A DNA stretch of 64,000 nucleotides from Gentiana macrophylla (GCA_026214975.1 JAOBSW010000564.1:1-64000); one strand, 5' to 3'. Numbered from the stretch's first letter, positions 10,998 to 23,995 are shown. The notes: generated by a model from the sequence alone, not told the origin. A program made the numbers and translations.

Positions 10998-13855
10998 TTT
11001 TTTTTATGGGTAAACAGATTTATTAAGCTTTATCAGCAAGAGAAGCTGTAATTACATCCGATGGGGGAGTTTCCCTAATACACACTGCCTGCCAAGCTTA
11101 GACCTATCTTAGTTGGGAGATGTGCGGGTTATTACCCGTCCGTTTGACAAAGGAAAACTGAAAATGAGAAAAATATTGTAACATGTTACGACAATCATCA
11201 ACAATACTTCCTAGATTGGAGAAATCAAGCATGTTTGTGGAGAACTTCTGAAACACCGTGAGTGAGTCCTCTTCAAAAATGACGTTGACAAAGCCCCACG
11301 TTATAGATAAGAAGATAGCATGATAGATTGCTAGAGCTTCTCCTACGTTGACATTATAACCACCTTCAAGATTTTTAGAGAATGAGCATATGATGTTGCA
11401 TCCACAATCGCAGATAATTCCTCCAACGGCTTCCATGTTATCTTGGAACACTGGATCAATATTAAATTTGACAAGACCCGGAGGTGGAGGCTGCCAAGAG
11501 ACTTGCCAAGCCGGTTTCGCTCTCTTGTGTATCGATGATGAAAAAGCTTGCAAATATTCCGTGGCTTCAGATTTTGCTTTAAGAGCAAGAGAAGAGACAG
11601 AGAGGTTTTTTCGTTCAAAGATCCATGCACACCTATATTTCCAAATAGCCCAAAGAATATCGACTAACATAGCAATGCCATCATCATTTTCTTTAGTCAT
11701 CAAGATGTCAAACACATCGGCCATGGAAGAAGTTCGGAGGCGCTGCCAAAATTTACCATCCTCAATCAATTTCCATGTAGCTATGGGAATAAGACAATCA
11801 AATAAGCAGTGTCATATTCTTTCTGGAAATTCGTTGCAAATTTTGCAAATACCATTACCTATGCCTCGGCGGGCAAGACCTGCCTGTGTTGGAAGCACGT
11901 TGTGGGTGGCTTTACAAACGAAATGAACTATGTGAGGCTTAACTTTCTTACTCCAAAGCTTCACCCAAAATTTGTTTGCATTTAAGGATGAGCTAGAAGC
12001 CGCCATGTCCCCTGCTTCCTTTGATTGTATTTGACAAGCAAGATGATAACCAGAGCGAACCGAATAAATCCCATTATTTGAGAAATGCCATAAAATTTTG
12101 TCTTCCTTTTTGCTTGGTGATAAAGGTATAGACAAAACTTTTTCAGCTTCATACGGGTTAAACATACCCCTGACCTTATCTTCTTTCCATAGTCTCGTAG
12201 TGGAGTTTATAAGAGAGCCAACTTTCTGATCTGTAGTTTCCAAGGATAACGGATTAGCACAAAAAGACGGGAGAGCAGGCAGCCAGGGATCACGAACTAT
12301 ATTTATTGTATCACCTTTTCCCACTCGCCATCTTAATCCATGCAAAAGCAAGTCCCTACCACGTAATATACCTCGCCAAATAGTTGATGGAGAAGAAGAA
12401 ATAGTAGCTGCCATGAAATTTCTTGTGGGAAAGTATTTAGCTTTAAGGATCGTAGATGAGATAGTATCTGGTTCCTGAATGATTTTCCACGCCTGTTTTG
12501 CTAACATTTCTATGTTGAAACATTCCATGTCCCTAAAACCCATACCACCCTCGGACTTTTTCTTGCAACATAAAGACCAAGATTTCCAATGAATCTTATT
12601 TTCCCCTTCATTTCCACCCCAAAAAAATCGTCTCACCATCGTTTCAATCTCGCGAATGAGAGTTTTAGGCAATAAGAAGCACTGCATGACATATTGGGGT
12701 AAGACTTGGATTACAACATTTATAAGAATTTCTTTCCCCGCTGATGAAAGTAATTTGCCCTTCCATCCATTTAATTTTTTAGCTACACGCTCTTTAATGT
12801 AATAAAAAATTTCTTTCTTAGACCGGCCAATCACATATGGGAGGCCCAAGTACCTCATTTATCCATGCCAAAAGGCATGCCAAGGATTGAAGAAAGTTCA
12901 TATTTAACCTCGTCATGAAGATTATTACTAAAAACATGGAAGATTTGAGCAAATTTACCTTTTGACCCGATAGCCTCTCATAGGTCCCAAGAATTTGATT
13001 GATAGCATAGCAAGATTCAGTGGTGGCCTCGGAAAATAACATGCAATCATCAGCAAAAAGGAGATGGCTAAGTTCTACACTTCCACGGCCAAAGCTTACT
13101 CCCTTAAAAAGATGATGATGTTGAGCTTGACGGATCATGGCTGAGAGACCCTCCGCACAAATAATGAATAAAAAAGGGGGAGTGGGTCTTCTTGGCGAAT
13201 ACCTCGAGTGGGCTTGATGACTGAAGATGGGTGCCCGTTAATTAGGACTTGATAGGAAACCGTGAAAATGCACTTCATGATAAGCTGAATAATGACATTG
13301 GGGAAATTCATTGCACGCATGACTTGCTCCAAGAACCTCCATTCTACTCGGTCAAAAGCTTTCATCATATCTAGTTTTAGAGCCATATGCTTAGAGCATC
13401 CTTTGTCCCCTTTTTGCATCGAATGGAAAGCCTCAAAAGCAACTATGACATTATCACTTATGAGGCGACCTTTAACAAAGGCCGATTGTGAGTTTGTGAT
13501 AACCATCCCCATGATCTTCTTAAGAAGATTAACCAAGGTCCTTGGAATGAGTTTGTAGATAGAATTACACAAACTGATGGGTCGAAAATCCGTCTTACTG
13601 ATTGCATTTTTCATCTTTGGAATCAACACGTTGAAACTTCTATTCATAGTATGAAAGTCCTTTCCTTCATTAAGCCAAGATAGAATGAAATCACTCACTT
13701 GCTGTCCAATAGTTTTCCAAAATTTCAAAAGAAAAGCCATGTGCATCCCATCGAGGCCCGGTGATTTCTTCGCGGCATTTGCATTAAGGCAATTTGAATT
13801 TCGAAGCATAGAAGGGTCTTGACAACATGTTGATAGCATTTTTACGATAAGTGGT
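10998..13855 (-). mobile_element. LINE, 3' part: reverse transcriptase, zinc-binding and RNase H regions
   Basis: The 3' portion of a plant L1-type non-LTR retrotransposon, read right to left. In order: RT (KSPGLDGMH, FRPISLCNSIYKL, KAFDRVEW, FADD box in LLFADDCMLFSEA), then the thumb region (YLGLPYVIGRSKKE), the RT-associated zinc-binding region (GIYSVRSGYHLA, WSKKVKPHIVHFVCKA, CKIC) and an RNase H-like domain (FNID, GEALAI, EEDS as likely catalytic positions). The 3' end is marked by an oligo(T) run on plus (10998-11005), the poly(A) tail of the element. Frameshifts near 13135 and 12850 break the ORF. The upstream half lies at 23996-25357, displaced by the Copia insertion. Confidence 0.9.
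13851..13855. repeat. left target-site duplication of Copia A
   Basis: GTGGT directly precedes the 5' LTR (TGTGG...). The same five bases follow the 3' LTR at 23991-23995. Five base pairs is the usual Copia duplication, and this proves insertion into the LINE. Confidence 0.9.
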
Positions 13856-14244
13856 TGTGGAAATATTACTCAAGCCGGATTCGACCTGCTACGAGGCAGC
13901 AGGTACTCGGCAGGTGCTCAGCAGATTCACGAGCCTTAGGATTTTCGTGCATAATATTTTTTGTACACTTTATTTAATTATAAGCGACATATTAATTGTG
14001 ATACATATAAACAATTAATATGTCAAACTCTAGTTTACTTTATGTCATAGACACAATTAATATGTCATAGACATAGCTTTTACTTTTACTTTTGCATGCT
14101 TGCCGCCCACATCTACATACTCAAGTCAGTGGCCCAAGCTAGTGCTAGTCTCTCTCAATTGTATCTATTTATACACCTCTCATATCAATGAATAAGATAA
14201 GTTGAAGTTTACTCTTGTGTTAACACATTCTCAAACTCTCTTCA
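13856..14244 (+). repeat. Copia A 5' LTR
   Basis: A 389-bp LTR from TGTGGAAATATTACTC to CAAACTCTCTTCA. It pairs with 23610-23990. A TATA-like ctatttatacacc lies at about 14163-14175. Differences between the two LTRs cluster in the first 70 bp and at gccgccc/agtggcc positions, while the remaining blocks are nearly identical. Confidence 0.92.
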
Positions 14245-14258
14245 TGGTAGCAGAGCCA
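14245..14258 (+). other. Copia A primer-binding site
   Basis: TGGTAGCAGAGCCA begins at the first base after the 5' LTR and matches the 3' end complement of plant initiator methionine tRNA (TGGTATCAGAGC) with one mismatch. This is the usual minus-strand primer site of plant Copia elements. Confidence 0.85.
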
Positions 14259-14302
14259 TTTGTGTTCTAACTTTTCATTTGCAAAACTCATATTTACGAA
14301 GA

Positions 14303-17300
14303 ATGTCTTCCACATCCGACATTACTTCAACCTCGTGAGACTCTCAGTGACCTCGGACCGGGAGTATCTTGACAACTCCTCTTCTTATACAAATCATAGA
14401 CTTGATGGTAACAACTATCTGTTATGGTCAAGGTCTATGAAAATGTACATTCTCGGACAAAGTAAGATGGGATACTTGTGCGGAACAAAACACGCACTCG
14501 CCAAACCGACCCTGGTTTTGAAGCATGGGACACAACAAATAATCAACTCATGACCATCCTCACGAGGTCAATGACAAAAGAGATAAGTGAAAACTTTATG
14601 ATGTATGATCTCGCCAAAGAAATGCAGGATAATGCGAGAGATCTTTACTCCAAGAAGGATAATACATCGAGGTATATGAACTAGAAGCTCAGATTCAAAC
14701 TTGCAGGCAAGGGGATATGTACAGTAACTCAATATTTCAATCAACTATCTAAGGCTTGGCAACACTTAGATATGTTAGAAACTCACTCATGGAATGATGT
14801 CAAAGATCTTTGCTCTTTATAAAGACATCATAGAAAAGAAGAGAGTATTCGGGTTCCTCTTCAATTTGAATCCTACTCTTGATGATGTTAGGGAAGAATT
14901 CTTGCCACCAAACCTCTTCCAAATCTCAAATCCATGTTTGCCGAGGTCAAACATGAAGAAAATAGGAGAAAAGTCATGCTTCGAAATCCACTATCGACAA
15001 CCCTATGAAGGTGTTTGCCTGATCGTCGGGAAGGCTGCTTCGAGGTTCTTTGAGACATACAAAAGCCTACGAGAAAAGCGGAAAAGCTGTTCGTGATCAC
15101 CGCAAAGCGCACAAATCACACCAAGGACAATCTTTGGAAGCTCCATGGCAAGCCTAACTCCTCAAAAACCTCAAAACCTATCGAGGGAAAGTCAAAGCGA
15201 GACACATCGGTGAGGAGGAGAATGACAACCAGATGAATGCTCGAGTTCTTTGCATTCAAAGCCTTCTGAATCAACAAAAGGAAGGTAGTCACTCTACCGA
15301 TGTTGCTACTCATACTCATACAGAGTAAATTCTACTCTTCCTTAGCAATGAAACATGGATTGTTGATTAGGGCATCCTCCCATATGACTAGTAATAAAAA
15401 CCTTATAACCAACTATATGCCTTGTCACCAAATTCATAACATTAAAGCTGCATTGATGGATCTATCTCTCGTACAAAAGGTGTTGGAAATGTTAAACTCA
15501 CTAATAAGATATGCCTTCAGGATGTCCTATTTGTTCCAAACTTAGACTCGCAATCTTATATCTCATCAAGAGACTCACTAAAGATTTGAATTGGATTGTT
15601 GTTTTTAAGGAAAATCAAGTGCACATTCCAGATCCTACTTCACAGGAAGTGATTGGGAAGGCTAAACCTTGCATTTGGATTGTTTCTGGTCAACCTGAAG
15701 GCATGTAAGATCAAGACCGACCGCCTCAGTGACTGCTCCTGGACTTTAGACAATATCATGTTATGGCATTATAGATTAGGACATCCAAGTTTTGGTTACT
15801 TAAAATCTTTAACTCTGAATTGTTTAAAGGATGTAATCTGAATGACCTTCAATGTGATATTTGTCAATTTGCTAAACTTACAAAATCTGTGTATGCTAAG
15901 TTACCTCATTTGCATTCCTCACCCTTCACCTTAATACAGTGATGTGTGGGGACCTACAGGGTGAAAAGTATAATGAGGAAAAGGTGGTTTGTCACCTTTA
16001 TTGATGATCATACCAGAACACTTGGTTTTTTTTAATGAAAGACAAATCGAAGTTGGTCATATCTTTCAAGAGTTTTATCATATGGTCTCCACTCAATTTG
16101 ATACTAAGGTCAAGATCTTAAAGCGATAATGCTCTAGAATACTATGAGTCTAATCTCGGTACTCTTCTTGACAGAGAGAGGAATTGTTCATATCGGTAGT
16201 TGTGTGGAAACACCTCGTGAGAATGGGGTTCTTTGAGAGAAAGAAACAGCACTCTTTGGAAATGGCCAGATCAATCATGTTCACCACACATGTTCCTAAA
16301 TATATGTGGGGTGAAGCTATCTGATCGCAACTTATTTACTCAACAGACTTCCCAGCAGAGTGTTAGGTTTCAAAACTCCACTCCAAACCCTACCGACCAC
16401 ACACTCCTCGCCATCATCTTGTTTCCCGAGCTTGCCTCCAAAGATCTTTGGTTGTACTTGTGTTTGTGTATATCCATGCTCAACACGTAGTAAACTTGAT
16501 CCTAAAGCTCACAAGTGCATTTTCCTAGGTTATGCAAAGGACATGAAAGGTTACAAGTGTTATTCTCTATTGAAAAGAAATTTTACAATTCTATGGATGT
16601 AAAATTCTTTGAAAAGACCCCTTATTACAGCAAAACCTCTTGAGTCATTCATCGATGGAAACACGATTGAAATTGACCTAAACCCCTTCCTCGGCAAACT
16701 CTTAACCTCTCGAACCAACTCTGATCCTCAACAGATCGAACTTGATGACCCTGCGACTCTCTCTGACCTCATACTTCTCGGCAACCTCCCGAACAAGAGT
16801 CATCGACCCGAGCCTCTTGAACGTAACCTCGGAAGCTGACCTAATGAACCAGAGTCTGCGGCCTCCGCGCATCGACTCTCGATCTCTTTGAAGTGGATGA
16901 TGAGACCTATTGCTCTAAGGAAAGGAAAAGATCATGCACCGATCATTCTATTCATTCTTATTTATCTTATGATCGGTTGTCTCTCTGTCTTTGCCATGTT
17001 TACACAGGACTGGACTCTCACTCTATCCCCGAAATATTCGGGAGGCCCTTCAAAATGATAAGTGGAAAGGTTCTTTGTTAAAACAGAGATGATCGCCTCC
17101 TGGATAATCATACTTGGGATCTCACAACTCTTCCAAAAGGCAAGAAGACAAATCATTTGCAAATGGTTATTCACTATCAAATACACTGCGATGGCACTAT
17201 TGACAAGTACAAAGCCGATTGGTAGCTGAGGATTCACTCAAACTTATGGCATTGACTATAAAGAAACTTTTGCACCAAAGTGGCAAAGCTCAACACCTTT

Positions 17301-17374
17301 GTCAGTGGTACTAATTTCTCTAGTTTGTCCAACTTGGTGGCCTCTTCATCAATTGGATATCAAAAATGCTTTTC
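14303..17374 (+). pseudogene. Copia A gag-pol, first part
   Basis: Remnant of one gag-pol reading frame. Gag starts at ATG 14303 (MSSTSDITSTS) and meets a stop at once. The gag core HRLDGNNYLLWSRSMKMY lies near 14400-14450. The pre-integrase HHCC-type segment LDNIMLWHYRLGHPSFGYL lies at about 15740-15810. Integrase core traces follow (TFIDDHTR near 15990, FGCTCVCVY, KLDPKAHKCIFLGYAKD near 16490-16540). The first RT block starts near 17245 ([21 protein letters not shown]) and is cut off at Copia B. There are many frameshifts, so no functional polyprotein is encoded here. Confidence 0.88.
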
Positions 17375-17734
17375 GAAGAGAGTTTGAGAATGTGTTAACA
17401 CAAGAGTAAACTTCAACTTAGTTTATTCATTGATATGAAAGGTGTATAAATAGATACAATTGAGAGAGAGACTAGCTAGCTAGCTTGGCGGCCACTTGAG
17501 TATGTAGATGTGGGCGGCAAGCATGCAAAAAGTAAAAGTAAAAGCTATGTCTATGACATAAAGTAAACTAGAGTTTGACATATTAATTGTTTATATGTAT
17601 CACAATTAATATGTCTTTTACAAATAAATAAAGTGTACAAATAATATAATACACGAAATAGAGATCATTGAACATGTCCTCGGCGAGAGGCATAAGAGCA
17701 CCCCGAGGTGCACCTCTTGAGGTAATATTTCACA
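17375..17734 (-). repeat. Copia B 3' LTR
   Basis: 360 bp on plus from gaagagagtttgagaatg to ggtaatatttcaca. It pairs with 22034-22401. The first base expected from the partner (t of tgaagag) is missing at the junction, and the opposite end reads cacac where the partner has ccaca. A TATA-like tataaatag lies in the reverse strand context around 17446. Confidence 0.9.
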
Positions 17735-20700
17735 CCCCTCAAATCTGGTTGTATATGTTAATGCACCAAGTTTGCTACTTAGTCTATTTGAACATAAGAG
17801 GTGGAATAGCCTTGGTAAGGATATCGGCATTACGATCTCTTTGAGGAACATCTTTGGAGTTGAATAATCTTGGCATCAATCTTCTCCTTCAAAAAATGTC
17901 TGTCAATGTCCACATGTTTGGTTTTGTCATGATGGTGGATCCTCTCGCCATGCATAGTCTTTGAGTTATTATCACAAGAGAGTGTGATTCTTTGAAGAGG
18001 TCTTTGAAGTTCGAAGAAGTACTCTTTTGAGCCAAAGAGCTTCACAAATGCCTAAGACAAGTACTGAGTTCACCAAGATCGCTTCTAGACACACGGTGAG
18101 GTTGTTTCTTGCTCCTCCAAGTAACAAGATTGCCCCATACATAGGAACAGTGAGCTTTGTGGTCGACCTTCTATCTATGTGGCATCCGGCCCAATCAACA
18201 TCGGTGCAGACTTGATGGATCTATCGCCAGACTTGGTGAAGTGTAACCCTTGGCCGAGTGGACTTTAAATACCTCGATATCCTATTCACAAGATCCCAAT
18301 GTTGCTCAAGAGGCGGTGCATGAACTGACTAACCAGACTGACACCATATGCAATATCAGGTCTTGTATGGGAGAGGTAGATGAGTTTCCCTACAAGTCTT
18401 TGATATTGTTCTTTCCTGACAGCAGTGTCACCATGTAGCAGGGTATGACTGGGGTCTACAGGGGATATATTGAGTTTGCACCCCAAAGATGCGATTTCTT
18501 CAGTGAGATCCAAGACATATTTCCTTTGGGGAGAGAAATGCCTTTGCTGTTTCTTGCTACTTCCATGCCAAGAAAATATTTGAGAAAACCCAAGTCCTTC
18601 ACTTGAAACACCTTTGCCAGCAGAGTCTTCAAATGTTGGATCTCAGTAGAGTCATCTCCAGTGAGGATGATATCATCCACATAGACAATAATAATAGACC
18701 TCTTCTGGTTGGTTGTCTTGATGAACATAGTGTGATCAGAATTGCATTGGTGATATCCAGCAGCTTTGACCACAGTTGTTAATTTTCCAAACCATGCCCT
18801 TGGTGATTGCTTCAGGCCATATAGAGATTTCCTCAGTTTGCACACCTTGCCTTGAGTATGAGGATTGATAAAACCAGGAGGTACATTCATATAAACCTCC
18901 TCAGTGAGGTCCCCATTTAGAAAAGCATTTTGATGTCCAATTGGTGAAGAGGCCAGTCAAGTTGGACAACCTAGAGAGATCGAACCCCGAGCGGTGTTGA
19001 GTTTTGCCACTGGTGCAAAAGTTTCCTTATAGTCAATGCCATAAGTTTGAGTGAATCCCCTGGCTACCAATCTGGCTTTGTACTTGTCAATAGTGCCATC
19101 AACATTGTATTTTATAGTGAATAACCATCTGCAACCGACTGTCTTCTTGGCCCTGTGGGAGAGGTGTCAAATCCCAAGTATGATTATCCAGAAGTGCTGT
19201 CATCTCTGTTTTAACAGCAGCCTTCCATTTATCATTTTGAAGGGCCTCACCGAATATTTTTAGGAATAGAGTGAGAGTCCAGTCTGTGTGAAAACATGGC
19301 AAAGGCAGGAGATAACTTATCATAAGATAAATAAGAATGAATAGAATGATCGATTGCACGATCTCTTTCCCTTCCTAAGAGCAATAGGCCTATCATCAAT
19401 GTCAAATTCTTTGAGGATCAGAGATTCTTTGAGTATTAGTAGGCTCTCGGGATCAGTGAGGCTCTGGGTCGATGAGACTCTTGTTCGGGAGGTTCTTTGA
19501 GGAGTATTAAATTTTGTAGAGAGTCGGTAGGATCTTGAAGTTCGATCTGCCGAGGATCGAGAGTTCTTGAGGTTAAGAGGTTCTTTGAGGAAGGGTTTAG
19601 GTCAATTTCAATCGAGTTTCCATCGATTGAATGGCTCAAGAGGGTTTCTTTGTAATAAGGGGTCCTTTCAAAGAATTTTACATCCATAGAATTGTAAAAT
19701 TTCTTTTCAATAGGGGAATAACACTTGTAACCTTTTTTGTCCTTTGCATAACCTAGGAAAATGCACTTGTGAGCTTTAGGATCAAGTTTACTTCTGTGTT
19801 GAGCATGGATATACACAAACACAGTACAACCAAAGATCTTTGGAGGCAACTGGGAAACAAGATGATGGCAGGAGTGTGTGGTCAGTAGGGTTTGGAGTGG
19901 AGATTTGAAACCTAACACTCTGCTGGGAAGTCGGTTGATTAAATAAGTTGCAGTCAGTATAGCTTCACCCCACATATATTTAGGAACATGTGTGGTGAAC
20001 ATGATTGATCTGGCCATTTCAGTAGTGCTGTTTTTCTCTCAAAGAACCCCATTCTGGCTTTGAGGTGTTTCCACACAACTCTTGATATGAACAATTCCTC
20101 TATCTCATCAAGAAGGTACTCGAGATAAGACTCATAGTATTCTAGAGCATTATCGTCTTTAAGATCTTGACCTTAGTATCAAATTGAGTGGAGACCATAT
20201 GATAAAATTCTTGAAAGATAGGCCAACTTCAGATTTGTCTTTCATTAAAAAAACCCAAGTGTTCTGGTATGATCATCAATAAAGGTGACAAACCACCTTT
20301 TCCTGTTATACTTTTCACCCTAGAGGTCCCCACACATTTGTGTATTAAGGTGAAGGGTGAGGAATGCAAATGAGGTAACTTAGCATACACATGATTTTGT
20401 AAGTTTAGCAAATTGACAAATATCACATTGAAGGTCATTCAGATTACATCCTTTAAACAATTCAGGAGTTAAAGATTTTAAGTAACCAAAACTTGGATGT
20501 CCTAATCTATAATGCCATAACATGATATTGTCTAAAGTCTCGGGAGCAGTTTCTTGAGGCGATTCGTCTTGATCCTCTGTCTTCAGCGAGGTTGACCGAA
20601 ACAATCCAGCGTAAGGTTTAGCCTTCCCAATCACTTCCTCGTGAAGTAGGATCTGGAATGTGCACCGATTCTCCTTAAAAACAACAAATCCAATTCAAAT

Positions 20701-21977
20701 CTTTAGTGAGTCTCTTGTGAGATATAAGATTGCGAGTCTAAGTTTGGAACAAATAGGACATCCTGTAGGCATATCTTATTAGTGAGTTTAACATTTCCAA
20801 CACCTTTGCACGAGAGATAGATCCATCAATGCCAGCTTTTAATGTTATGAATTTGGTGACAAGGCATATAGTTGGTTATAAGGTTTTATTACAAATCATA
20901 TGGGAGGATGCCCCGTAATCAACAATCCATGTTTCATTGCTAAGGAAGAGTAGAATTTACAGTATGAGTATGAGTAGCAACATCAAGAGAGTGACTACCT
21001 TCCTTTTGTTGATTCAGGAAGGCTTTGAATGCAAAGAAAGCGAGCATTCATCTGGTTGTCATTCTCTCCTCACCGATGTGTCTGCGCTTGACTTTCCTCG
21101 ATAGGTTTTGAGGTTTTGAGGAGTTAGGCTTGCCATGGAGCTTCCAAGCAGATTGTCCTTGGTGTGATTTGTGCGTTTGCGGTGATCACGTAACGATTTT
21201 CGATTTTCTCAGTGAGGCTTCCTGTATGTCTCAAAGAACCTCGTGAGCCTTCCCGGCGGTCAGGCAAAGACCTTCAGTAGGGTTGTCGGTAGGGAATTTG
21301 AAGCATGACTTTTCTCCTACTTTCTTCATGTTTGACTTCAACAAACATGGATTTGAGATTTGGAAGAGGTTTGGTGGCAAGAATTCTTCCTCTAACATCA
21401 TCAAGGTAGGATTCGATCCGGTGAGGAAACGAATACTCTCTTCTTTTCTATGATGTCTTTATAAAAAGAGACATCCTTGACATCATTCCATGAGTGAGTT
21501 TCTAACATATCTAAGTGTTGCCAAGCCTTAGATAGTTGATTGAAATATTGAGTTCTGAGACATATCCCTTGCACTGCAAGTTTGAATCTGAGCTTTAGTT
21601 CATATACCTCGGATGTATTATCCTTCTTGAGTAAAGATCTACGGCATTATCCTGCATTTCTTTGGCGATTATCATACATCATAAAGTTTTCACTTATCTC
21701 TTTTGTCATTGACCTCGTGAGGATGGTCATGAGTTGATTATTTGTTGTGTCCTATGCTTCAAAACCGGGTCGGCCAAAGAGTGTGGTTTTGTTCCGCATA
21801 AGTATCCCATCTTACTTTGTCCGAAAAATACATTTTCATAGACCTTGACCATAACAGATAGTTGTTACCATCAAGTCTATGGTTTGTATAAGAAGAGGAG
21901 TTGTCAAGATACTCCCGGTCGGTGAGGTTTCTTTGAGAGTCTCTTGAGGTTGAAGTAATGTCGGATGTGGAAGACAT
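17735..21977 (-). pseudogene. Copia B gag-pol remnant
   Basis: Read right to left. Gag starts at 21977 (MSSTSDITSTSRDSQ, HRLDGNNYLLWSRSMKMY). The pre-integrase segment LDNIMLWHYRLGHPSFGYL lies at about 20470-20540. The integrase C-terminal region is at 20017-19436 (MWGEAILTATYLINRLPSRVLG, KLDPKAHKCIFLGYAKD). RT spans about 19100-18450, with [20 protein letters not shown], the active-site box IVYVDDIILTGDD (18690-18650) and YFLGMEVAR. RNase H traces run to about 17760 (DNNSKTMHGERIHHHDKTKHVDI). Frameshifts and stops interrupt each domain, but the YVDD box is intact, unlike Copia A where it reads HVDD. Confidence 0.88.
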
Positions 21978-22020
21978 TCTTGAAATATGAGTTTTCTAAA
22001 TGGAAAAGTTAGAACACAAA

Positions 22021-22033
22021 TGTCTCGATACCA
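22021..22033 (-). other. Copia B primer-binding site
   Basis: Next to the inverted 5' LTR, the minus strand reads TGGTATCGAGACA. Its first seven bases match the initiator methionine tRNA complement, and the following positions are altered (TGGTATCAGAGC expected). Confidence 0.75.
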
Positions 22034-22401
22034 TGAAGAGAGTTTGAGAATGTGTTAACACAAGAGTAAACTTCAACTTAGTTTATTCATTGATATGAAA
22101 GGTGTATAAATAGATACAATTGAGAGAGAGACTAGCTAGCTAGCTTGGGCAGTGCCACTTGAGTATGTAGATGTGGGCGGCAAGCATGCAAAAAGTAAAA
22201 GTAAAAGCTATGTCTATGACATAAAGTAAACTAGAGTTTGACATATTAATTGTTTATATGTATCACAATTAATATGTCTTTTACAAATAAATAAAGTGTA
22301 CAAATAATATAATACACGAAATAGAGATCTTTGAACATATCCTCGTGAGAGGCATAAAAGCACCTATTGAGGTCGCACCTCTTTGAGGTAATATTTCCAC
22401 A
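22034..22401 (-). repeat. Copia B 5' LTR
   Basis: 368 bp on plus from tgaagagagtttgag to gaggtaatatttccaca. About 250 bp are identical to the 3' LTR. Differences are confined to ggcggcc versus gggcagtgcc (about 22145) and to a patch between gagatc and ttgaggt at the end. Confidence 0.9.
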
Positions 22402-23600
22402 TTTTCTAAATGGGGACCTTACTGAGGAGGTTTATATGACCATACCTCCTGGTTTTATCAATCCTCATACTCAAGGCAAGGTGTGCAAACCGAGGAAATC
22501 TCTATATGGCTCAAGCAATCACCAAGGGCATGGTTTGGAAAATTAACAAGCTGTGGTCAAAGCTGCTGGATATCACCAATGCAATTCGATCACACTATGT
22601 TCATCAAGACAACCAACCGAGAAGAGGTCTATTCTTATTGTCTACATGTGGATGATATCATCCTTTACTGGAGATGACCTCTTTGAGATCCAACACTTGA
22701 AAGAATTTTTGGCAAAGGTATTTCGAGGTTAAAGACTTGGGTTTACTTAAGTATTTTCTTGGCATGGAAGTAGCTAGAAACGACAAGGAATCTCGGTCTC
22801 CCAAAGGAAATATGTACTGGACTGCTTTAAAAGAAAGCGGCATCTTTGGGGTGCAAACAGATCCCCAGAGTGACCCAGAGTCATACCTGCTACATGGTGA
22901 CATTCTTTGTCGAAAAGAACAATATCAAAGGCTTGTAGGCAAACTCATATACCTTTCTCACACAAGACCCGATATTGCATATGGGGTCGATCTGGTAAGT
23001 CAATTCATGCATTGCCCTCTTGAGCAACATTGGGATGCGATGAATAGGATCTTGAGGTATTTAAAATCCACTCTGGCCAAGGCCTCGCACTTCACCAAGT
23101 CTCCCGATAGATCAATCAAGGTCTACACTGATGATCTTGATTGAAATTTGGATGTCACATTGACAGGAGGTCTACCACAGGCTATTGCTCATATATATAT
23201 GGGGAACTGGTTACTTGGAGGAGCAAGAAACAACCCTCGTGTCAAGAAGAAGCGATCAAGGTGAACTAAGGGCACTTGTACTTGGCATTTGTGAAGCTCT
23301 ATGGCTAAAAAAAGTCTCGATCGAACTTCAAAGAATCAGTATCAAAGAACCTATCACACTCTGTTGTGATAATAATTCAAACCTTATGCATGGCGAGAAG
23401 ATCCATCCATCATGATAAAACCAAGCATGTGGACATTGTGAGACACTTTCGAAGGAGAAGATTGATGCCAAGATTATTCAACTCCAGTATGTTCCTCAGC
23501 AGATCGAATCGTCGATATTCTTACCAAGGCTATTCCACCTCTTATGTTCAAGAGACTAAGTAGCAAAACTAGGTGCATCAACATATCTCTGACCGATTTG
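22402..23600 (+). pseudogene. Copia A gag-pol, second part (RT and RNase H)
   Basis: Continues the Copia A reverse transcriptase past the Copia B insertion: [19 protein letters not shown], then [10 protein letters not shown], then the active-site box as HVDDIIL (near 22650; Tyr to His). YFLGMEVAR and YQRLVGKLIYLSHTRPDIAY follow at 22737-23000. RNase H traces end near 23450 (DKTKHVDIVRHF). A short polypurine stretch, ttgaggg, precedes the 3' LTR. Several frameshifts are present. Confidence 0.88.
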
Positions 23601-23609
23601 ATTTGAGGG

Positions 23610-23990
23610 TGTGGAAATATTACTCAGCAGACTCGACTCTTTGAGGCTTCAACAGTACTCGGCAGGTGCTCACAGATTCACGAGCCTTAGGATTTTCGTG
23701 CATAATATTTTTTGTACACTTTATTTAATTATAAACGACATATTAATTGTGATACATATAAACAATTAATATGTCAAACTCTAGTTTACTTTATGTCATA
23801 GACACAATTAATATGTCATAGACATAGCTTTTACTTTTACTTTTGCATGCTTGCCCACATCTACATACTCAGTGGCCGCCCAAGCTAGTGCTAGTCTCTC
23901 TCAATTGTATCTATTTATACACCTCTCATATCAATGAATAAGATAAGTTGAAGTTTACTCTTGTGTTAACACATTCTCAAACTCTCTTCA
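23610..23990 (+). repeat. Copia A 3' LTR
   Basis: 381 bp from TGTGGAAATATTACTC to CAAACTCTCTTCA, followed by the TSD GTGGT (23991-23995). It pairs with 13856-14244. Confidence 0.92.
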
Positions 23991-23995
23991 GTGGT

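Larger units (their letters stand above)
17375..22401 (-). mobile_element. Copia B, nested in Copia A in opposite orientation
   Basis: A 5.0-kb Copia on the minus strand with inverted-orientation LTRs at 17375-17734 (3') and 22034-22401 (5'). The 5-bp TSD TTTTC is at 17370-17374 and 22402-22406. It splits the Copia A reverse transcriptase inside the codons for NAFLNGD. Copia B has the same gag-pol family but a different first 80 bp of LTR, so it is a related subfamily, not a simple copy. It is the youngest layer of the nest: away from two variable patches its two LTRs look identical by eye. Confidence 0.93.
13856..23990 (+). mobile_element. Copia A, Ty1/Copia retrotransposon nested in the LINE
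   Basis: Bounded by direct LTRs (13856-14244 and 23610-23990) and the 5-bp TSD GTGGT. The internal order is primer-binding site, gag, protease/integrase, RT, RNase H, as in Copia. The RT region is split by Copia B (17375-22401). Without Copia B the element is about 5.1 kb, a typical size. The coding frames are broken by many indels and stops, so it is non-autonomous in this assembly. The two LTRs share long identical blocks, so the insertion is fairly recent despite the broken frames. Confidence 0.93.

Noticed and set aside
11390..11926. A plus-strand 178-codon frame
   Set aside because: It lies antisense to the LINE RNase H and zinc-binding region, which has clear family motifs. It is a shadow frame.
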